Shown: positions 1 through 8,453, counted from the stretch's first letter. The stretch: DNA of 64,000 bases from Pseudooceanicola nanhaiensis (GCF_020171315.1 NZ_JAIUZP010000005.1:124001-188000); one strand, 5' to 3'. Notes: generated by a model not told the origin, from the sequence alone. Made by a program: numbers and translations.

Positions 1-344
1 TATGCTTTCGGAGTTGTCTCGTTCCGTCTTCCCCTCGGAATGTCCCGCCCGGCCGAGAGGCCGGGCAGCGCCGACCCGCCCCCCGTCGCGTCGCCATTGG
101 CGCTCGGACCGATGGCGCGCCAATGGCGACCGGCGCTACTGCGCCACCCCGCGGGACGGCGCTGCCCTGCTCGAAGGTCGGTTAGCGCGCGGCTCTACAT
201 TGGATGACAGCCCGCTTGGGTTCCAGCGGTATTAGAACGCCCGGGGGACAGCCGTCAGCATTAGAGGGCGGCAGCACCGCGCATTGCTCCAAAAACGAAA
301 ACCCCGGCCGAAGCCGGGGTTTCCTCATGTCTCTTCGACAGGGC
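1..344. other. Intergenic region, no gene supported
   Basis: No convincing coding region is visible here. The short open frames are arginine/proline-rich, as expected from random GC-rich DNA. A GC-rich hairpin (8-bp arms, GAGA loop) lies at 47-66 without a T-run and could end a gene left of the window. The right part holds the terminator of the aminotransferase gene. Confidence 0.5.
291..320 (-). terminator. Rho-independent terminator of the aminotransferase gene
   Basis: Read on the minus strand, an 8-bp stem ACCCCGGC / GCCGGGGT (301-308 and 313-320) with a TTCG tetraloop is followed by TTTTCGTTTTT. It lies about 25 bp after the stop codon of the minus-strand aminotransferase gene. Confidence 0.85.
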
Positions 345-1727
345 TTACTTCAGGCCTTCGGCCTGCATCGCCTCCAGCGCGCGGTCCAGCGTCCGCTTCA
401 TGCGGGCGACGATTTCCAGCACGTCATCTTCGGTCACGATCAGCGGCGGGCAGAGCGCCAGCGTATCGCCAACGGCACGGGTGATCAGGCCCTCGTCCGC
501 GGCGATGTCCGCGGCTTTCATGCCGGCCTTCACCTTGGGATCGAAGGGCGCCTTGGTGGCCTTGTCCTGCACCAGCTCGACGCCGGCGATCAGGCCGGTG
601 CCGCGCACTTCACCCACCAGCGGGTGATCCGCCAGCTTGGCCAGCTCGGCCTGCATGATCTCGCCCATCTTGGCGGCGTTCTCGATCAGGCCCTTCTCCT
701 CGATCACTTCGAGGTTGGCGAGGCCCACGGCCGAGGCAACCGGGTGGCCCGAGCCGGTGAAGCCGTGGCCGAAGGTGCCCAGCTTGTGGGAGTTGTCCGC
801 GATCGCCTGGTAGACCTTGTCGGTGAACATGATCGCCGAGAGCGGCAGGTAGGACGAGGTGATCTGCTTCGACAGGGTCATGATGTCGGGCTCGAAGCCC
901 ATCTTCTGGCAGCCGAAGGGCGTGCCCAGACGGCCGAAGCCGTTGATGACCTCGTCCGCCACCACGAGGATGTCGTACTTGCGGCAGATTTCCTGCACGC
1001 CGGGCCAGTAGCCCACGGGCGGCACCATGACGCCACCGGCACCCATGACCGGCTCACCGATGAAGGCGGCGATGGTCTCGGGGCCCTCGGCGAGGATCGT
1101 GTCTTCCAGTTCCTTCAGCAGGCGCGCGGTGAACTGCTCCTCGGTCTCGCCCTCTTCGCCGAAGCGGTAGAAGTGCGGCGTGGTCAGGTGCGTCACCGGG
1201 ATCGCGGGCAGGTCGAAGTCACCGTGGTTCGCCGGCAGGCCGGTCAGCGAGCCCGAGGCGATGGTGATGCCGTGGTAGCCCTTCTTGCGGGCGAGGAACT
1301 TCTTCTTCTCGGGACGGCCGAGGGCGTTGTTCATGTACCACACCATCTTGACGATGGTGTCGTTGGCCTCGGAGCCGGAGTTGGTGAAATGCACCTTGGT
1401 CAGGTGCTCGGGGGTCATTTCCACCAGCTTCTCGGCCAGACGGATCGAGGGCTCGTGCGACTTGAAGGCGAAGGTGTGGTAGTAGGGCAGCAGGCCCATC
1501 TGCTTGTCGGCGGCTTCGCGCAGCTTGGGCTCGGAGAAGCCGACCGCGACGGACCACAGCCCCGCCATCGCCTCGATGTATTCCTTGCCGTTGGAGTCGG
1601 TCACGCGGATGCCGTCACCCTTCACCATGATCGTCGGGCCCTTCTCCTCGAAGGCGCGGGCGTCGGTGTAGGGGTGCAGCTGCGTCGCGATATCCGTCGC
1701 GGCGAGAGAATTCGAAAGCATGTTCAT
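345..1727 (-). CDS. Class III (omega) aminotransferase, PLP-dependent
   Basis: A 460-residue protein with the full length and layout of class III pyridoxal-phosphate aminotransferases. An N-terminal substrate-entry segment contains MAGLW. It is followed by the phosphate-binding GSEAND motif, a YHG motif in the cofactor domain, the DEVINGFGR stretch with the PLP-binding Asp, and the Schiff-base Lys in TLSKQITSSY. It resembles the pyruvate-dependent omega-transaminases of roseobacters, which act on amines or omega-amino acids. The actual amino donor cannot be read from sequence. It is a single gene with its own terminator. The divergent partner is unclear because the upstream gene runs the same way with a 182-bp gap. 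The family call is firm and the substrate is not. Confidence 0.9.
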   Translation of the reverse strand: MNMLSNSLAATDIATQLHPYTDARAFEEKGPTIMVKGDGIRVTDSNGKEYIEAMAGLWSVAVGFSEPKLREAADKQMGLLPYYHTFAFKSHEPSIRLAEKLVEMTPEHLTKVHFTNSGSEANDTIVKMVWYMNNALGRPEKKKFLARKKGYHGITIASGSLTGLPANHGDFDLPAIPVTHLTTPHFYRFGEEGETEEQFTARLLKELEDTILAEGPETIAAFIGEPVMGAGGVMVPPVGYWPGVQEICRKYDILVVADEVINGFGRLGTPFGCQKMGFEPDIMTLSKQITSSYLPLSAIMFTDKVYQAIADNSHKLGTFGHGFTGSGHPVASAVGLANLEVIEEKGLIENAAKMGEIMQAELAKLADHPLVGEVRGTGLIAGVELVQDKATKAPFDPKVKAGMKAADIAADEGLITRAVGDTLALCPPLIVTEDDVLEIVARMKRTLDRALEAMQAEGLK

Positions 1728-1909
1728 GGGGCGAACTCCTGTAAAAGAAGGGACCTCCCCGGCGCGATCCTGTCATGGCTCGCCCGGTGGTATGGGCGGC
1801 ACCCTAGGGAAGGGTCAGCCGGAAAGAAAGCACCACGGTCCGGAATCGGGTGGATCCACGCGGAGGGCCGCCGGATTGCGCATCACGAGGCGAGTCGGCG
1901 CGCGGGACG

Positions 1910-3271
1910 TCAGAGGATCTGGAACGTCCCCCGGCTGCGGATGACCGAACAGAGGCAGCCGATGACGGCAAGCGCGGTGCCGAAGAAGAAGGCCTGCTGT
2001 GCATCATGGGCGCCCATGGAGAGCGCGATCGTCGCCAGCGCGGTGCCGAAGCCCTGCCCGAGCAGGCGCGCGGTGGCCAGCGCCGAGGAGGCGCCGGAAC
2101 TGCGGTGTCGCGGGGTGGCGCCGATCAGGCTGCGGTTGTTCGGGGTCTGGAACAGGCCGAAGCCCACCCCGCAAAGCGCCAGCCGCAGGGCCAGCCCGGG
2201 GATGGTCACATCCTCCGGCATCGTGGCCAGCAGGGTGAGCCCGGTGGCCAGAAGTGCCATGCCGACGGCCACGATACGCCCGTTGTAGGGCTTGTCCGCG
2301 AGACGGCCCGCGATGGGGGCGGTCGCGGCGAGGGTCAGGGGCCATGCGCTCAGCAGCAGGCCGGCGTGGTAGGGGGAATACCCCATCCCGGTCTGTAGCG
2401 CGAAGGGCAGCACGACGAAGGCCAGCATCTGGCTCGAAAACCCGCAGACGGAGGTCATGATCGACAGGCGGAACTGCGGCTTGGCCAGCAGGTCGAGAGG
2501 GATCAGCGGGTTCTCGGACCGCCGCTGGCGTTGCAGCAGCACGGCGCCCGCGATCACCCCGGCGGCCAGCGTCACCAGCGGAACCAGTATCTCTCCGGTG
2601 CGGCCATAGCTCATCAGCGCATAGAGGATCAGCGTAAAGGTCAGGGCCGAGAGCAGCGCGCTCAGCCAGTCGAAGGGATGCCGGATCACGTCGCTTTCGG
2701 GCAGGTAGCGGGCCCCGAGGACGAGGGCGATCACCCCGGTCGGCAGGCCCATCATCACCACGGCGTTCCACGGCAGCACCGTCAGCAGCGCCCCGGCGAT
2801 GGTGGGCCCGGTGGTCATCGACAGCGCCACCACGCTGGCGTTGATCCCGATGGTGCGGCCCAGCTTCTCCGGCGGCACCACCAGCCGCAGCAGGGCCAGG
2901 TTCACCCCCATGACGCAGGCAGCGCCCGTGGCCTGAAGTCCGCGGGTCGTGATCAGCATCTGGAGGCTGTTGGCAAAGCCGTTCAGCGCTGCGCCGATGG
3001 TAAAGATGACGATCCCCGTCAGGTAGATCCGCCGACAGCCGAAGATCTCGGCCAGGCTGGCGACGGGGAAGAGGCAGGCCACGATGACGAGCTGGTAGAT
3101 CCCGACCACCACGGTCACGTCCCTCGGCTCTGCGCCAAGTGCATCGGCGATGCTGGGCAGGGCCACGTTGACGGCGACACTGTCCATCACGCTGGTCGAG
3201 ATCGACAGGACGATCGCCACAACGGCGAGGATACGGTGCCGGTCGGACAGCGGCGCGTCGGAAGGGCTCAT
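1910..3271 (-). CDS. MFS transporter, DHA2-type (14-TM drug/H+ antiporter family)
   Basis: A 453-residue polytopic membrane protein. The N-terminal helix carries the DHA2-style signature SVMDSVAVNVALPSIA, with D and N/P positions typical of the multidrug-resistance branch. Then comes a loop 2/3 region and about 14 predicted hydrophobic helices. In this family such proteins export toxic organics or, less often, metabolites using the proton gradient. The promoter side (3272-3650) is shared with the divergent dehydrogenase gene and holds a TGACCC-type palindrome. The MFS gene may therefore belong to the neighbouring BetI-like regulon (inference). The C-terminus is short and cytoplasmic, with no fused domain. 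Confidence 0.85.
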   Translation of the reverse strand: MSPSDAPLSDRHRILAVVAIVLSISTSVMDSVAVNVALPSIADALGAEPRDVTVVVGIYQLVIVACLFPVASLAEIFGCRRIYLTGIVIFTIGAALNGFANSLQMLITTRGLQATGAACVMGVNLALLRLVVPPEKLGRTIGINASVVALSMTTGPTIAGALLTVLPWNAVVMMGLPTGVIALVLGARYLPESDVIRHPFDWLSALLSALTFTLILYALMSYGRTGEILVPLVTLAAGVIAGAVLLQRQRRSENPLIPLDLLAKPQFRLSIMTSVCGFSSQMLAFVVLPFALQTGMGYSPYHAGLLLSAWPLTLAATAPIAGRLADKPYNGRIVAVGMALLATGLTLLATMPEDVTIPGLALRLALCGVGFGLFQTPNNRSLIGATPRHRSSGASSALATARLLGQGFGTALATIALSMGAHDAQQAFFFGTALAVIGCLCSVIRSRGTFQIL

Positions 3272-3650
3272 GGGCGGGGCGTCCCCGCGGGGGCGGGCGA
3301 CAACGCGCAGGTCTTTGGGCTGGTCACTCTTGGGTCTCTTGCTGCCCGGGAGGGTGCGGGCTCTGATGGGGGCCGAGGGGTGGCCCGGTCGTCGGGGCAG
3401 TCTCGGGGCTCTGTGCGGTCGGTCGCGCTGGGCGCGGGCGGCGGACGGCCCCGGCGCACATCGTGGCGCGGGCGCGGGGCGGCGTCAAACCGGTTGATAT
3501 GGGGGGCGCCGGGATGCGACCCTCGGGTCAGGCGCCTCGTGCGTATACGCAGTATATTACGCGGCCCCCGTCAAGGGCACATCGGCGCAGGACGCCCGGT
3601 GGGGCCCTGGAGGGGCCTTCCGCGCAGGACAGAGCAACAGGAGCGTGCAG
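3272..3650. promoter_or_regulatory. Divergent promoter region between MFS and dehydrogenase genes
   Basis: A 379-bp gap without a supported gene. It contains a GACCC-TC-GGGTC palindrome (3517-3530) and, directly after it, the perfect 10-bp palindrome GCGTATACGC (3541-3550) followed by GTATATTACGC. The local drop in GC around 3541-3560 fits a promoter. The plus-strand gene has AGGAG at 3639-3643, 7 nt before its ATG. Confidence 0.55.
3517..3530. promoter_or_regulatory. Putative BetI-like operator, copy 1
   Basis: The sequence CGACCCTCGGGTCA matches 13 of 14 positions of the perfect palindrome TGACCCTCGGGTCA found between the BetI-like gene and choX. The only change is the first base. Its place upstream of the dehydrogenase gene suggests that the same repressor controls this promoter. 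Confidence 0.6.
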
Positions 3651-4478
3651 ATGACCCGGATCGCCGTGGTTTCGATTGGCAAGATGGGCGAGGCCATTGC
3701 CCGCCGCCTCGTGATGGGCGGGGCCGAGGTGATGACCTCCTTCGAGGGGCGCAGCGAGGCCACCCGTGCCCGCGCCGAGGCGGGCGGGATCACGGGGGCC
3801 AGCGAGGCCGAGATCGCCGGGGCCGACATCTTCCTGTCCATCGTGCCGCCGAGCACCGCCCGCGCCATGGCGGAGCGCTACTTGCCGCTCTTCGCCGCGC
3901 AGGCGCACCCGCCGGTCTATGTCGACTGCAACGCTATCGCGCCGGACACCTCGCGCGAGATCGGCGCGCTCTTCGCCGCCGAGGGGCTGCCCTTTGCCGA
4001 TGGCGGGATCATCGGCGGGCCGAAGTGGGAGGGGCCCGGCCTGCCACGGCTCTACGTCTCCGGCACCGGGCCCGAACTGGCCGAGACGCTGGCGGGCCAT
4101 GGGCTCGACTGCCGCCACCTTTCCGATATGCCGGGCGAGGCCTCGGAGCTGAAGATGAGCTATGCGGGTCTGACAAAGGGATTTCAGGCTCTGGGCGCGA
4201 CCATGGCGCTGGCGGCGGACCGGCCCGCGCTGCGCGAAAGGCTGCTGGCCGAACTCGAGGGGAGCCAGCCGATGCTCTATGGCTGGCTGTCCCGGATGCT
4301 GCCGGGCATGTACGCCAAGGCCTATCGCTGGGAGGGCGAGATGGAGGAGATCGCGGCCTTCCTCGCAAGCCGCGGGCTGGACCCTCGTTTCTTCGAGGCC
4401 GCCGCCGCGCTCTATGGCCAGATCGCCACGGACGAGGAAAAGGTCGCCGCGATCGACCGCTTCGTGACGCGACGCTAG
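3651..4478 (+). CDS. NAD(P)-dependent oxidoreductase, 6PGDH/3-hydroxyisobutyrate dehydrogenase-like, DUF1932 C-terminus
   Basis: A 275-residue protein. The N-terminus has a Rossmann fingerprint (IAVVSIGKMGEAIARRL) followed by the typical FLSIVPPSTA segment. It then has a cofactor-domain core and a C-terminal helical domain like that of the 3-hydroxyisobutyrate dehydrogenase/6-phosphogluconate dehydrogenase superfamily (DUF1932 subtype). The ATG at 3651 is preferred because AGGAG lies 7 nt upstream; the in-frame GTG at 3645 sits too close to it. The stop overlaps the end of the convergent BetI-like gene by 4 bp. The shared operator with the BetI/ChoX pair suggests oxidation of a hydroxylated compound in the same pathway, but the substrate is unknown. 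Confidence 0.8.
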   Translation: MTRIAVVSIGKMGEAIARRLVMGGAEVMTSFEGRSEATRARAEAGGITGASEAEIAGADIFLSIVPPSTARAMAERYLPLFAAQAHPPVYVDCNAIAPDTSREIGALFAAEGLPFADGGIIGGPKWEGPGLPRLYVSGTGPELAETLAGHGLDCRHLSDMPGEASELKMSYAGLTKGFQALGATMALAADRPALRERLLAELEGSQPMLYGWLSRMLPGMYAKAYRWEGEMEEIAAFLASRGLDPRFFEAAAALYGQIATDEEKVAAIDRFVTRR

Positions 4479-5125
4479 ACCGTCTTGGCGGCCAGCGTGG
4501 CGGCAACCTCGGCCATGCGGGCCCGGGCGGCCAGCCGCTCGGGCGTGGTGCCATAGCGCTGGGCGAGGTGGCTTTCGAGGTGATCCAGCGCCTCTTCCCG
4601 GCTCAACCCGCCCACCTGCATGCCAAGGCGCAGCCAGATCCCGTCGATCAGCAGCGAGACCATGTTGGCCCCGCGCTCTGCCGCATCCGCGTCGGGTTCC
4701 ACCGCGATCAGGGCTGACCGCAGGTTGCCGTTGAGCCGCCGGTAGATCACCCGCTGCAACCGGGCGAATTGCGGGTTGTGGGGCACCTCGGCGCACATGG
4801 CGACCCAGCCGTGCGCCATGCGCGGCAGATAGGTGGTGGGCGAGAAGTTCGCCTCGATGATCGCGTAGAATCGTTCCCAGGGTGTCTGGGCGAGGCGCAT
4901 GTAGAGAACCGCCTCCTCCCGCAGGGTCGAATTCCCCTTGCGCAGAGCCGCTTCGATCAGGGCCTGCTTGGTGGCGTAGTAGTGCAGGACGCTGGCCTTG
5001 GAGGCCCCGGTATGGGCCGCCACCCGTTGCAGCGTCGTGCCCTGCAACCCGTGCTCTGCCAGCACCTCGAACGCCGCCTGGGCGAGTTCGGTGCGCCGGA
5101 TATCGGCAATGCTTTTCCGTCCCAT
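4475..5125 (-). CDS. betI: TetR-family repressor, BetI-like
   Basis: A 216-residue regulator with an N-terminal TetR helix-turn-helix (residues about 8-55, including ASKASVLHYYATK). The C-terminal ligand domain resembles that of BetI, the choline-responsive repressor. Shared features are IIEANF, the RLQRVIYRRLNGNL segment and LIDGIWLR. It is divergent from a ChoX-like binding-protein gene, and two perfect TGACCC-N2-GGGTCA palindromes lie between them. Negative autoregulation plus control of choX is the natural reading. No betA or betB gene is in the window, so the inducer may be another quaternary amine. The gene symbol is given by similarity only. Confidence 0.75.
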   Translation of the reverse strand: MGRKSIADIRRTELAQAAFEVLAEHGLQGTTLQRVAAHTGASKASVLHYYATKQALIEAALRKGNSTLREEAVLYMRLAQTPWERFYAIIEANFSPTTYLPRMAHGWVAMCAEVPHNPQFARLQRVIYRRLNGNLRSALIAVEPDADAAERGANMVSLLIDGIWLRLGMQVGGLSREEALDHLESHLAQRYGTTPERLAARARMAEVAATLAAKTV

Positions 5126-5178
5126 CGGTTCCCCTGAAGGCCTCTCGTGCGGCCCTTGCTGCCGCTTCGATAGCTTTG

Positions 5179-5196
5179 ATTGACCCTCGGGTCAAT
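5179..5196. promoter_or_regulatory. Putative BetI-like operator, copy 2
   Basis: A perfect 18-bp inverted repeat ATTGACCC-TC-GGGTCAAT, 53 bp upstream of the BetI-like start codon. The core TGACCC-N2-GGGTCA is repeated 37 bp away. Confidence 0.7.
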
Positions 5197-5217
5197 TTAT
5201 CCTACTGAGATATTGAC

Positions 5218-5231
5218 TGACCCGTGGGTCA
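5218..5231. promoter_or_regulatory. Putative BetI-like operator, copy 3
   Basis: TGACCC-GT-GGGTCA, a perfect 14-bp palindrome extended on the right to GGGTCAAT as in copy 2. It is 32 bp upstream of the choX-like start codon, a position fit for direct repression. Confidence 0.7.
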
Positions 5232-5263
5232 ATAAATGAACCGTCGAAACAGGGAACCTGAGC

Positions 5264-6187
5264 ATGACCAAAGTCCTCTTCACCGCCGCCTCTCTGACCG
5301 CGCTGCTGAGCGCCGGTGCCGCGCAGGCCCAATGCGACACGGTCCGCATGGCCGAGCCGGGCTGGACGGACCTCGCCCTGACCACCGGCATTGCCTCGGT
5401 CCTGCTGGAGGCGATGGGATACGAGACGGACAGCAAGGTACTGGGCATCCCGGTCATCTACGAATCCATGAAGCGTGGCGATCTGGATCTTTTCCTGGGC
5501 TATTGGGATCCGGCGATGACCCAGTACTACGCGCCCTACGAGGCGGACGGTTCCGTCACGACGGTGTCGCAGAACCTCGAAGGGGCGAAATACACCTTCG
5601 CCGTGCCGAAATACGTCTACGATGCCGGGGTGCATGACATCGCGGATCTCGCCAAGTTCCCCGAGGAATTCGGCGAGAAGATCTATGGGATCGAGCCGGG
5701 GTCGAACGAGCTGATGCTGGCGATTGTCGCGGATGAGGCCTTTGGCCTCGACGGCTGGGATGTGGTCGAAAGCTCGGAGCAGGGGATGCTGGCGCAGGTC
5801 GCCAATGCCGTGCGCCGGGACGAGTGGATCGTCTTCAACGGCTGGGCCCCGCACCCGATGAACACCCGGTTCGAGATGGAATACCTGACCGGCGGCGATG
5901 CCTACTACGGCCCGAACTTCGGCGGCGCGACGGTGCACACGCAGGTGCGGGCGGGCTACCTCGACGCCTGTCCCAACATCGGCAAGCTGGCGACGCAGCT
6001 GGCCTTCGACGTGGATCTCGAAAGCGAGGGCATGGGCTACATCCTGACCGACGGCGATGACGCCGAGGCTGCGGCCGAGAAGGTGATCAAAGCCCATCCC
6101 GACCTACTGGAAGGCTGGCTGGACGGGGTGACCACCAAGGACGGTGCCCCGGCGCTGGACGCCGTGAAGGCCGAACTGGGTCTGTAA
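5264..6187 (+). CDS. choX: Choline/quaternary-amine ABC transporter substrate-binding protein, ChoX-like
   Basis: A 307-residue periplasmic binding protein with a Sec signal peptide (residues 1-22, cleavage after AAQA). Aromatic residues that form the cation box for trimethylammonium groups in ChoX/OpuAC proteins appear at matching places: W34 in EPGWTD, W81 in GYWDPAM, Y110/Y117, and W194 in NGWAPHPMN. It would capture choline, betaine or a related compound in the periplasm. No ABC permease or ATPase gene adjoins it, so it is an orphan component here. It is followed after 6 bp by an alpha/beta hydrolase gene and preceded by a BetI-type operator. The substrate class is likely; the exact ligand is not shown. 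Confidence 0.8.
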   Translation: MTKVLFTAASLTALLSAGAAQAQCDTVRMAEPGWTDLALTTGIASVLLEAMGYETDSKVLGIPVIYESMKRGDLDLFLGYWDPAMTQYYAPYEADGSVTTVSQNLEGAKYTFAVPKYVYDAGVHDIADLAKFPEEFGEKIYGIEPGSNELMLAIVADEAFGLDGWDVVESSEQGMLAQVANAVRRDEWIVFNGWAPHPMNTRFEMEYLTGGDAYYGPNFGGATVHTQVRAGYLDACPNIGKLATQLAFDVDLESEGMGYILTDGDDAEAAAEKVIKAHPDLLEGWLDGVTTKDGAPALDAVKAELGL

Positions 6188-6193
6188 GCGCCC

Positions 6194-7054
6194 ATGACGA
6201 TCGAAGAGCGCTGCATCCCCGGGGCCTGCCCTTTGCACGTGGAACTTAGGGGTGCGGCGGAGGCGCCGGCCCTGATCCTCGTGCTGGGGCTGGGGATGCA
6301 GATGCGCGAATGGCCGGAGGATTTCCTGCGCGCGCTGGCGCAGAGCTTCCGGGTTATCTGTCTCGATAACCGGGATTCGGGTCGATCCGGGCGCTGCGGG
6401 CCAGAGCCTGATCCGCAGGCGATGAGCCCTGAAGGTCTGCGCGATCCGGCGGCCTATCGGTTGCAGGACCTTGCCGCGGATGTCTCGCGCGTGGCCGATG
6501 CCCTCGCGCTGAAGAGCTATGCTGTCATCGGCTTCTCCATGGGGGGGATGATCGCGCAGCTGGTCGCCGCCACGGACCCGCGGGTCCGGGCCATGGTGCA
6601 GATATGCAGCTCGGGCGGGGAGGCGACGCTCGTCACCACGCCGGAGGCCGAGGCGCGCTTTACCCGCACGGTACAGCCCTTCGAGAGCGCGGCGGCCTTC
6701 CTCGACTGGCTGGCGGAGGACGTGGCCTATTTCGCCACCCCGGGATCGCTGACGGAGGGCGAGGCGCGGAGCATTGCCGCGCAGATGATCGCAGAGGGCT
6801 ACACGCAGGGCGGTTTCGCCCGTCAGCGCCGGGCCATCGCCCTGGCCGGGGAGCGCAGCGCCCTGCTGCGCCGCATCACGGTGCCATCGCTCATCATCGC
6901 CGGGGCCGATGACAATTGCCTGCCGCCTGAAAGCTCCGTCCGGGCGCAGGCGCTGATCCCGGGATCGGAGCTGCATATCCTGCCCGGCATGGGCCACGCG
7001 CTGGACGCGCCCGCGCTTGATCTGGTCCGGGCGTGGCTGTCCGAACGGGGCTGA
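6194..7054 (+). CDS. Alpha/beta-fold hydrolase
   Basis: A 286-residue alpha/beta hydrolase with a readable catalytic triad: nucleophile S115 in GFSMGG, acid D239/D240 in IAGADD, and H268 in GMGHAL. An oxyanion region (LGLGMQMREW) lies near the N-terminus. There is no signal peptide, so it is cytoplasmic. It starts 6 bp after the choX-like stop and is probably co-transcribed with it. An esterase acting on an ester of a quaternary amine would fit the context, but this is inference. Family members also include lactonases and C-C hydrolases. Confidence 0.8.
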   Translation: MTIEERCIPGACPLHVELRGAAEAPALILVLGLGMQMREWPEDFLRALAQSFRVICLDNRDSGRSGRCGPEPDPQAMSPEGLRDPAAYRLQDLAADVSRVADALALKSYAVIGFSMGGMIAQLVAATDPRVRAMVQICSSGGEATLVTTPEAEARFTRTVQPFESAAAFLDWLAEDVAYFATPGSLTEGEARSIAAQMIAEGYTQGGFARQRRAIALAGERSALLRRITVPSLIIAGADDNCLPPESSVRAQALIPGSELHILPGMGHALDAPALDLVRAWLSERG

Positions 7055-7214
7055 CGCCCGATCTGTCCGGAATTCTGTCTTTCCTGACCGTGTGATGTTT
7101 CCTATTTTCCCAAAATAGTCCGGTTACGGGGAAGCCGGCGGTGTGTGTTAAGGGGGGAAATGTGTTCGGTCAGGCCGAGGGGAAAGGTCCTGTACCTTCC
7201 GGGCGGATCTAGCG

Positions 7215-8453
7215 ATGCGCCTGCTTCGCCGTTTCGTTCGCGGGTCGAAGGCCTCGCCCGAAGAGCGGACCCAGCCCGTTGCCCCGGCCGTTGTGTTGCC
7301 GCTGGACCTGCTGTCGGCCGAGTTCATCGCCGATCCCCACCCGGCCTATGACTGGCTGCGCCGCCATGCCCCTGTGGCGCCCGTGACGGCCGGGGGCATC
7401 CTGCTGACTCGCCACGCCGATGTTCAGGCCGCGCTTGGTGACAAGACGCTCGGCAACGCGCCATCGCGGTTTTCGCCCCTCGCCGCGCGCAATCGCGCGA
7501 CATATGTCGCCGCCGATCTCGCGGCGCATATTCCCCCGTTTCTGGACCTTCCGGCGCACCGCCTGCCGCGACAGGCGATCTCGCGCGGGTTTCACCGGGC
7601 GCTGTCGGGGCGCGATCCGGGACTGGCGGCGCTGGCCTGCGGGCTGACCCGGGCACAGGCCGGGCAGGGGCGCGTCGATCTGCTGGAAACCATCAGCCGG
7701 CCCTATGCGCTCACGGCAATGCGCGGCCTGCTTGGGCTGGAGGGCAGCCCCGAGATGCTGAAATCGGTGGCCGAGAGCTTCTTCCTGCTCTTCGCGCCGC
7801 TGACGGATCGGGCGAAGTTCACCGCGCTCAACGATCAGATGGCCGGGTTTCGCGATCATGTCACCCGGTCTCTGGAGGCCAAGCGAGGCAAGGCGCCGCG
7901 CGATTTCCTGGGCCACATGGCCGCCTTGCAGGCTGATCTTCCGGGGCTGACTGATCAGCACATCGTCGATGCCGCGATCCTGCTGCTGGCGGATGGGGTC
8001 GAGAATGTCGAGACAGGCGCGGCCACGCTGCTGCATATTCTGGCGCGCGAAGGGGGCTCGGTGGACGAGGCGTGGGTGCGCGAGGCGCTCAGGCTCGACA
8101 CGCCGGGGCAGATCATCCCCCGGGTGGCGCGGCAGGACACCGAGATCGCGGGGGTGCCCGTGAAAGCGGGCCACCCGGTGTTCCTCGCGCTTGGGGCGGC
8201 CAACCGTGACGGGGAGGTCTTTGACGCGCCCGATGTTTTCGATCCCACCCGCGATCAGGGGCAGGCGCTGGTCTTTGGCCGCGGGGCGCATCGCTGTATC
8301 GGCGAGCCGCTGGGGATCGCCCTGCTGCTGGCGCTCGCCCGCGCGCTGGAGGCGGCGGGCGCGCGGCCGGTTTCGACGGGGCCGATGGCGTATCAGCCGC
8401 GCTTTGGCCATCGCTGGCCCGCGCGGCTGGAGATCACGATCGCCGCAGGCTGA
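7215..8453 (+). CDS. Cytochrome P450
   Basis: A 412-residue soluble class I-type P450. Heme ligand C361 lies in FGRGAHRCIG, the ExxR motif is E290-R293 (EALR), and the I-helix is LLLADGVENVETG (256-268). In the I-helix, N264 appears to stand where most P450s have the oxygen-activating Thr after the acidic residue. No membrane anchor is seen. The end overlaps the end of the convergent NRPS-like gene by 20 bp. No ferredoxin or ferredoxin reductase gene is nearby, so electrons must come from elsewhere. It may tailor a product of the NRPS-like neighbour. This is inferred from adjacency only. Confidence 0.9.
   Translation: MRLLRRFVRGSKASPEERTQPVAPAVVLPLDLLSAEFIADPHPAYDWLRRHAPVAPVTAGGILLTRHADVQAALGDKTLGNAPSRFSPLAARNRATYVAADLAAHIPPFLDLPAHRLPRQAISRGFHRALSGRDPGLAALACGLTRAQAGQGRVDLLETISRPYALTAMRGLLGLEGSPEMLKSVAESFFLLFAPLTDRAKFTALNDQMAGFRDHVTRSLEAKRGKAPRDFLGHMAALQADLPGLTDQHIVDAAILLLADGVENVETGAATLLHILAREGGSVDEAWVREALRLDTPGQIIPRVARQDTEIAGVPVKAGHPVFLALGAANRDGEVFDAPDVFDPTRDQGQALVFGRGAHRCIGEPLGIALLLALARALEAAGARPVSTGPMAYQPRFGHRWPARLEITIAAG

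Noticed and set aside
1-235. 77-residue frame at the left edge as a partial gene
   Set aside because: Arg/Pro-rich random-like sequence with no motif; it contains a GC hairpin.
204-2288. Long open frame on the plus strand, and other long frames such as 2531-4717 and 8191-11244
   Set aside because: They are antisense or out-of-phase shadows of well-recognised genes. Their sequences are Arg/Gly/His-rich without family resemblance, a common effect of high GC3 codons.
3528-5195. 555-residue minus-strand frame covering the BetI-like and dehydrogenase genes
   Set aside because: It is a frame-shifted shadow; the BetI-like protein and the dehydrogenase are clearly conserved in other frames.
6574-6587. 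GGACCCGCGGGTCC palindrome as a fourth BetI-like operator
   Set aside because: It lies inside the hydrolase coding sequence and lacks the outer T/A bases of the TGACCC-N2-GGGTCA motif; common in GC-rich coding DNA.
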